Shown in pieces: positions 59,703 to 64,000 of a DNA stretch of 64,000 nt. Every line of letters begins with the position of its first letter. Positions within the stretch are counted from its first letter, which is position 1. The translations under genes and the position numbers were made by a program. Origin of the DNA: GCA-2720975 sp964469565 (GTDB lineage: Bacteria > Planctomycetota > UBA1135 > GCA-002686595); assembly GCA_964469565.1 (NCBI GenBank), contig CAYXZD010000009.1, positions 1 through 64,000 of the forward strand, given 5' to 3'. Below the pieces are notes generated by a model, which was not told the DNA's origin, did no database searches, and saw only the letters and a program-made list of their open reading frames with translations.

Positions 59703-61490
59703 ATGAAACCTCTTAGCCCTCGTCCCACACAGCGATCGAATGCCGGCGTGGCCCTGCTGTACTCGGTGTTTGGCGCCTTTGTGGCAGCCGGGATGGTGGC
59801 GGTTATGTTCAGCATGGCGGGCGTTGCGCACGTTCACTCGGATCTGAGTCGAGCCCAGGTGCAGGGCAAGTACTTGGCTGAGGGTGCGGTGGAGGTCGCT
59901 AAGAAGAGTGTTCAGACAGCGATTGCCAACTGGTCCACGCCTCCAAGCACTGGAACGGCAGTCATCAATGGCATCAGTGTGCCTTACACCATCCGCGCGA
60001 CAGGGGGCTCGTCCACCGTAACAGACAGCGCAGGTATCCAGACGATCGTGACGGGCTATGAAATCAAGGCCATCGCAGCGCTGGACCGAGTCCAATCCGT
60101 GGCCCAGCGCGTAATCAACTCAGAGTCCACACCGATTTATCAGTTCGCCGTGTTCTACGAGGGGGACCTAGAGGCTCAACCGGGACCCAACATGACCCTA
60201 GGGGGGCGAGTACACAGCAACGGGGACATGTACTTGGGGTCGAGTAACACCCTGACCCTCGACACAAACTACGTGCACGCCCTCGGTAAGATCTATCGTC
60301 GACGTAAGAACAACAGCAGCTCCAATGGGACGGTTGCCATTCGCCAATGGGTGGACAATCCCTTCGACCCGCTAGAACCTAGTTCCTATGTTAACATGAA
60401 TAGCCAGTCGCAAATGGACCCGGTCAGTTCAGTCTCTGGCTACGACTCGGATTTTGCAGATGGATTTGACGCCAATGGAGATGGCGACTTTGACGATGCC
60501 GGCGAGTGGCTCCCTTTTGTCGCGGGTGCACTTGAGTATTGGCAGCAACCTGATGGCTACGCACAGAGTGGTAATACAGTCTTGACCGGTGAACACGGAG
60601 TGAGCGAAGCCGTGACTCCGAGTATCGGTTCGATCCAAAAATATGAGCCGTCCGAGACGGGCTCCTATTACCTCGACGCGGTAACGAATGAATACGAGTA
60701 TCGCGGTCCGGCAGCAGGCACCCATGCGAAGGGTTATTACCATTCCAATGCGGGCTTGTCCGTTATCATCTCTGCGGATGGTAACGATATCACCGCCTAC
60801 GATGCGCTGGGGATAGAGATCCCCTCGATTGACCTGAACGGGGCTCTAGGCTTGACGACCACCTACGACGCACGCCAAGGCGGCGACGTCTCTGTCCTGC
60901 AGGTAGATATGGATTTGCTCAGCAATTCGGCTGCTTGGCCGGCAAACGGCCTGTTCTATGTATCCCACTACGGCATGGGGACGGGGACCAACGCCCGCGG
61001 AGTGGAGTTGAACAATGGTGCCGAGATTGCCTCTGGGCTGACGGTTGTGACAGAGGGGGCGCTCTACATCAACGGCGATTACAACACAGTCAACAAGAAG
61101 GGTGCCGCTGTCATTGCCGATGCGGTCAACTTGCTCTCGAATAGTTGGGATGGCAGCAAGTCGGCGGGCAGCTTGCCCGTGGCCTCGGACACGACCTACA
61201 ACACAGCCATCGTGACGGGTAACACGGTGACGAGCGCTGGTTCCTACAATGGCGGCCTAGAGAACCTGCCACGCTTTCACGAGAAGTGGAGTACCAAGAA
61301 GTGCACGATCAATGGCTCGTTCGTCAACGCCTGGACAAGCCAGTACGCCGATGGCGATTGGGGGATCGGCGGCGACTACTACAAGCCGCCTAAGCGCAAG
61401 TGGTACTACGACGAGATGTTCAATGACACGGCCAACTTGCCGCCCTATACACCCATGGTGGTATCAGCTAGCGACATCATCAGTTGGTAA
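59703..61490 (+). CDS. PilX-like exported/pilus-associated protein
   Basis: 595 residues. The N-terminus has a short basic leader then GVALLYSVFGAFVAAGMVAVMFSMAG, a single hydrophobic helix like PilX/GspK proteins but without the Glu5 of true pilins. The remainder is rich in Asn, Ser, Gly and Tyr with DANGDGDFDDAGEW (another calcium-like loop), YHSN and LYINGDYNTVNKKGAA; it ends with TPMVVSASDIISW. Related PilX-like proteins with YINGDYN motifs are seen in planctomycetes. It completes the three-gene pseudopilin operon. Confidence 0.75.
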   Translation: MKPLSPRPTQRSNAGVALLYSVFGAFVAAGMVAVMFSMAGVAHVHSDLSRAQVQGKYLAEGAVEVAKKSVQTAIANWSTPPSTGTAVINGISVPYTIRATGGSSTVTDSAGIQTIVTGYEIKAIAALDRVQSVAQRVINSESTPIYQFAVFYEGDLEAQPGPNMTLGGRVHSNGDMYLGSSNTLTLDTNYVHALGKIYRRRKNNSSSNGTVAIRQWVDNPFDPLEPSSYVNMNSQSQMDPVSSVSGYDSDFADGFDANGDGDFDDAGEWLPFVAGALEYWQQPDGYAQSGNTVLTGEHGVSEAVTPSIGSIQKYEPSETGSYYLDAVTNEYEYRGPAAGTHAKGYYHSNAGLSVIISADGNDITAYDALGIEIPSIDLNGALGLTTTYDARQGGDVSVLQVDMDLLSNSAAWPANGLFYVSHYGMGTGTNARGVELNNGAEIASGLTVVTEGALYINGDYNTVNKKGAAVIADAVNLLSNSWDGSKSAGSLPVASDTTYNTAIVTGNTVTSAGSYNGGLENLPRFHEKWSTKKCTINGSFVNAWTSQYADGDWGIGGDYYKPPKRKWYYDEMFNDTANLPPYTPMVVSASDIISW

Positions 61491-61517
61491 CCACAAGACT
61501 CCGTTGAGGGACCCTGC

Positions 61518-61557
61518 CCGCTGAGGACCACCCCCTTGTCTTGGGGGGCCTCAGCGG
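61518..61557. terminator. Hairpin between convergent genes (bidirectional terminator)
   Basis: CCGCTGAGG (61518-61526) pairs with CCTCAGCGG (61549-61557); the C-rich/G-rich centre extends the stem. It lies between the PilX-like gene and the convergent choice-of-anchor B gene. There is no U-tract, so termination efficiency is uncertain. Confidence 0.65.
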
Positions 61558-61576
61558 TGAACCGGCTACCGCGCCG

Positions 61577-64000
61577 TTACTGGAAGGTGACTTGTAGGCC
61601 GTCGGTGAAGTTAGAAGTGGTTGTGGGGTTTTGGTCCCTAAACCAGCTCGTAAAGTTCCACGTCTCGCCCGGCAAGATCGCTCCCTGCCCGTTGGGCAGC
61701 GTTGTGAGATCGATGGCAAGGCTGAAGGATCCGGCGCCACCGGAATTCAGTACAAACTGACTGAAGCGCAAGATGTTGCCCCCCAGGCATAGGTTCCCCT
61801 GGCTGCCCCCAGGATTGAAGACGAGTCCTTGGGTCTGGGATGTGAGGAAGTAGCCAAACTGATTCGTCGGCAAGAGGCTGGCCACCAGGGTCAAGTCATT
61901 GTCGCTCACCACATCACTGCCCGTGGCACTCATGCTCGCTGGAGCACCGGATGAATTGGGATTGGCGAAGCAGTAGTTCGTACCGATGCCGGCTTCACAA
62001 ACGATATCGATCACCTGGAAGTCATCGATGGCCGCTTCAACAATCGAACCGCTGCCGGCGTCTTCGGCCACGAAGCGCATGACCACATTGTTCGATGGGG
62101 ATACAAAGTCGGCGACGCGATACTCGTGGTAGATCCAGCCGCCGACGGTGTCGGGCCCATTCGGGCCCACCGTCTCCACGCGTGTCCACGAACTTCCCCC
62201 ATTGTTGGAGACGTCGATTCTGAACGTGTCAGCTCCAGGGGAACTACCCTGGTTGTTGGAATACCAGCGCCAGTAGCTAATGTGCGGGTCTGGATAGGGA
62301 GTCAGATCGAGCGTATCCGACACAAGTGTCGTCTTGCCACCGTCTACGTCATTGTCACCCACGGATCCGCCTGCATTGCCCTGACCCGTCACCCAGCACT
62401 TGAGCCCGCTAGGTGTGTGGTCGTCTTCGGGCTGGGCCGCTGTTCCTCGCGGGTCGACGCGGGTCCAAATCCCTGTACTGGCTGTGTCGCCAGAGGCTCC
62501 GCCGGTCCAACCTTGATTCGTCTCCATGTCATGGTCCACGGGGATGTTGATTTGCTCCGCAGACGTGCTCACGTGGGTGCTAGCGGGCGCTCCGCCCGGA
62601 TCGCGGTAGATGGCACCGTCCTTGTCCATGGCTTCGATGTACCAATTGACGTTGGTGCCGCAGGCGATGGGGGGGAAGGATGCGTTGTAGTTCCCCGATC
62701 CCAAGTTAGTGAGGGGGGAAGAGACAAAACCAGATCCAGTGTCGTAGTAGAGGGACTCCGTGCCGCCCATCAGGTCGCCGGGTGTTGACTCGGTGATGGA
62801 AACTGGAACCTGGGTGCCATTGGGGTCGAGCAGCGTGGGTGGGCCTCCCACCACAGAAATGTCGAGCAGGTTTCCGGCGAGGGTCCAAACGAATAATCCG
62901 CTTTCGAGATCGCTGCCGATGATGGTCCCGCTCGGGAAGTAGGGATACACGTTCCAGAGCCCGTTGAAGGTGGCCGCATCCCCTCCATTGGAGGTGTCGA
63001 AGTACCCAAACTCAAACATGCTGAGGGGGTCGGTGGCATCGTAGACTCGCAATCCACTGGTGTAATTGGCAGAAAAGACCATGTCACCCACCGTATAGAG
63101 GTTGTGGGTGATGGCTGTGTTTCCGTTCGTGAAAGTGCCAACCGCCGAAGCATTGCCCGGGTCGCTTACATCAATGATGTGGGTGGTGGAGGGAAAGCTA
63201 CCATCCTCGTCCAATTCGTCCCCTAGGTAGAAGTAATTGAGGTCGCCGCTGAGCCATCCTTGGTGTGAGTAACCAGGATTGGAGTAGTACACCTGGTCGA
63301 GCGTTTGCATGTTGCTCTTGTTGGTGACGTCGACGATTGTCAAGCCCGTTTGGCTCCAGCCACCATTCAATCCTCCACAGGCAAACATGACTTCTCGCCC
63401 AGCATAAGGGCCGCTCTGATAGGTGATGATCTGTGCGTCGTGGATATACCGTGACTGCCACGAACTCACGTACTGGGGTGAGGCAGGATTGCTGTTGAGG
63501 TCGTAGATCCGTGCGCCCTCGCTGCCGCCGCCGAGTCGGTAGAGATAACCGCTGTCTGTGTTGATGGCTACATTATGGGTGTCGCCTGTACCCACATCGT
63601 TTACGGTGTTGACGAGGGTGACGTTTCCATTGTCGATGTTGGTCATCTTGATGACCTGAATTCCACTGCCGCCCTCGGAAACTGCGTAGGCAAAGTCCTG
63701 GTAAACCTTGACGTCTCGCCAAAGGCTGTTGGGCCCGGAAATGTGTTTGATGAGCACAGGATTGGTGGGGTCTGTGATCTCAATGAAATTGGTGCCCGAC
63801 GATGTGCACATCAACGCATACTCGCGGCCAGAGGGGGACGTGTAGCCCCAGCAATCATTGCCGTTCGAGGCATTGTCAATCTGATTGAGCGGCATCCATG
63901 ATTGCAGGGTGACGTTCGATGAGTTGAACGCAGACGAGTTGCCCGTTCCTGGCTGGCCCGGTCCCGCTGCCCGATAGCCCGGCCCTGTGATCGCCCGCTT
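61577..64000 (-). CDS. Choice-of-anchor B family secreted protein (5' truncated by window)
   Basis: The frame stays open from the stop at 61577 to the window edge, giving 808 residues. Before the first Met at 63895 it reads SSNVTLQSWMPLNQIDNASNGNDCWGYTSPSGREY, the typical LxxW and NDCWGYTSPSGREY of choice-of-anchor B beta-propeller proteins; IIDVSDPGN and GLRVYDATDP repeat units follow. A middle part (about HDMETNQGWT...WRWYSNNQG) is an MAM/jelly-roll-like domain. The last 135 residues (GTNYCFANPNSSG... GGSQGNLCLGG... RDQNPTTTSNFTDGLQVTFQ) form a separate C-terminal domain I recognise from secreted planctomycete proteins and that may serve as a sorting or anchoring signal. Secreted or surface protein; function unknown. 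Confidence 0.85.
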   Translation of the reverse strand, partial: KRAITGPGYRAAGPGQPGTGNSSAFNSSNVTLQSWMPLNQIDNASNGNDCWGYTSPSGREYALMCTSSGTNFIEITDPTNPVLIKHISGPNSLWRDVKVYQDFAYAVSEGGSGIQVIKMTNIDNGNVTLVNTVNDVGTGDTHNVAINTDSGYLYRLGGGSEGARIYDLNSNPASPQYVSSWQSRYIHDAQIITYQSGPYAGREVMFACGGLNGGWSQTGLTIVDVTNKSNMQTLDQVYYSNPGYSHQGWLSGDLNYFYLGDELDEDGSFPSTTHIIDVSDPGNASAVGTFTNGNTAITHNLYTVGDMVFSANYTSGLRVYDATDPLSMFEFGYFDTSNGGDAATFNGLWNVYPYFPSGTIIGSDLESGLFVWTLAGNLLDISVVGGPPTLLDPNGTQVPVSITESTPGDLMGGTESLYYDTGSGFVSSPLTNLGSGNYNASFPPIACGTNVNWYIEAMDKDGAIYRDPGGAPASTHVSTSAEQINIPVDHDMETNQGWTGGASGDTASTGIWTRVDPRGTAAQPEDDHTPSGLKCWVTGQGNAGGSVGDNDVDGGKTTLVSDTLDLTPYPDPHISYWRWYSNNQGSSPGADTFRIDVSNNGGSSWTRVETVGPNGPDTVGGWIYHEYRVADFVSPSNNVVMRFVAEDAGSGSIVEAAIDDFQVIDIVCEAGIGTNYCFANPNSSGAPASMSATGSDVVSDNDLTLVASLLPTNQFGYFLTSQTQGLVFNPGGSQGNLCLGGNILRFSQFVLNSGGAGSFSLAIDLTTLPNGQGAILPGETWNFTSWFRDQNPTTTSNFTDGLQVTFQ

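Noticed and set aside
1..64000. Prophage, insertion sequence, CRISPR array, toxin-antitoxin or restriction-modification genes
   Set aside because: No integrase, transposase, terminase, Cas protein, repeat array or restriction/methylase pair was recognised anywhere in the window.

Overview
The window looks like chromosomal DNA of a GC-rich planctomycete (phylum Planctomycetota). This is inferred from gene content: sulfatases, a DUF1080 / PVC-type dehydrogenase / HEAT / heme-domain fusion, a Planctomycete-type cytochrome c with YHS-like modules, futalosine-pathway menaquinone genes (mqnC, mqnE), long beta-propeller lipoproteins and a 'choice-of-anchor B' secreted protein. No phage, IS element, CRISPR array, rRNA or convincing tRNA was seen. 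Genes are dense, on both strands, in short operons. Most starts lack a good Shine-Dalgarno; several have a TAnnnT box 6-8 nt upstream of the start codon, which suggests leaderless mRNAs.

Layout. 1-12.7 kb: tail of a Cys/Lys-rich protein, two sulfatase-family enzymes (one a lipoprotein), the large DUF1080/PVC fusion with a Dabb protein, an rRNA-type methyltransferase with an RluA-like pseudouridine synthase, a GT87 mannosyltransferase-like membrane protein and the cytochrome c/LRR/YHS protein. 12.7-19.5 kb: mqnC-mqnE, divergent glycyl-tRNA synthetase, a thioredoxin-like protein whose resolving CxxC reads U-G-P-C through an in-frame TGA (candidate selenoprotein), and an acyl-CoA synthetase. 19.7-27.4 kb: two paralogous propeller lipoproteins around a gamma-glutamyltransferase, then a small membrane protein. 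27.4-41.7 kb: FAD amine-oxidase-like protein, RNase HII-like, Lgt, a Pus10-type tRNA pseudouridine synthase, FabZ-like dehydratase, MATE exporter, carboxypeptidase-regulatory-like membrane protein, a phosphodiesterase, a glutamate-type symporter with a PDZ-like insert, a KptA/Tpt1 RNA 2'-phosphotransferase with a long disordered tail and a KdkA-like kinase.

41.7-64 kb: the nusA-infB-rbfA translation operon ending in a giant protein kinase/AAA/TPR protein instead of truB; a divergent sigma-54-type AAA regulator overlapping an exported HEAT/TPR protein; an RlmI-like methyltransferase; a thiS-thiG-CPBP protease-gamma carbonic anhydrase-larE run; three pseudopilin/PilX-like genes; and the 3' part of a choice-of-anchor B secreted protein running off the right edge.

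The two most interesting points are (i) the in-frame TGA exactly at the first Cys of a WCGPC thioredoxin motif with a plausible bacterial SECIS hairpin, and (ii) a Pus10-family enzyme, typical of archaea and eukaryotes, in a bacterial genome whose nusA-infB-rbfA operon lacks the usual truB. All assignments come from reading motifs; no search was run.
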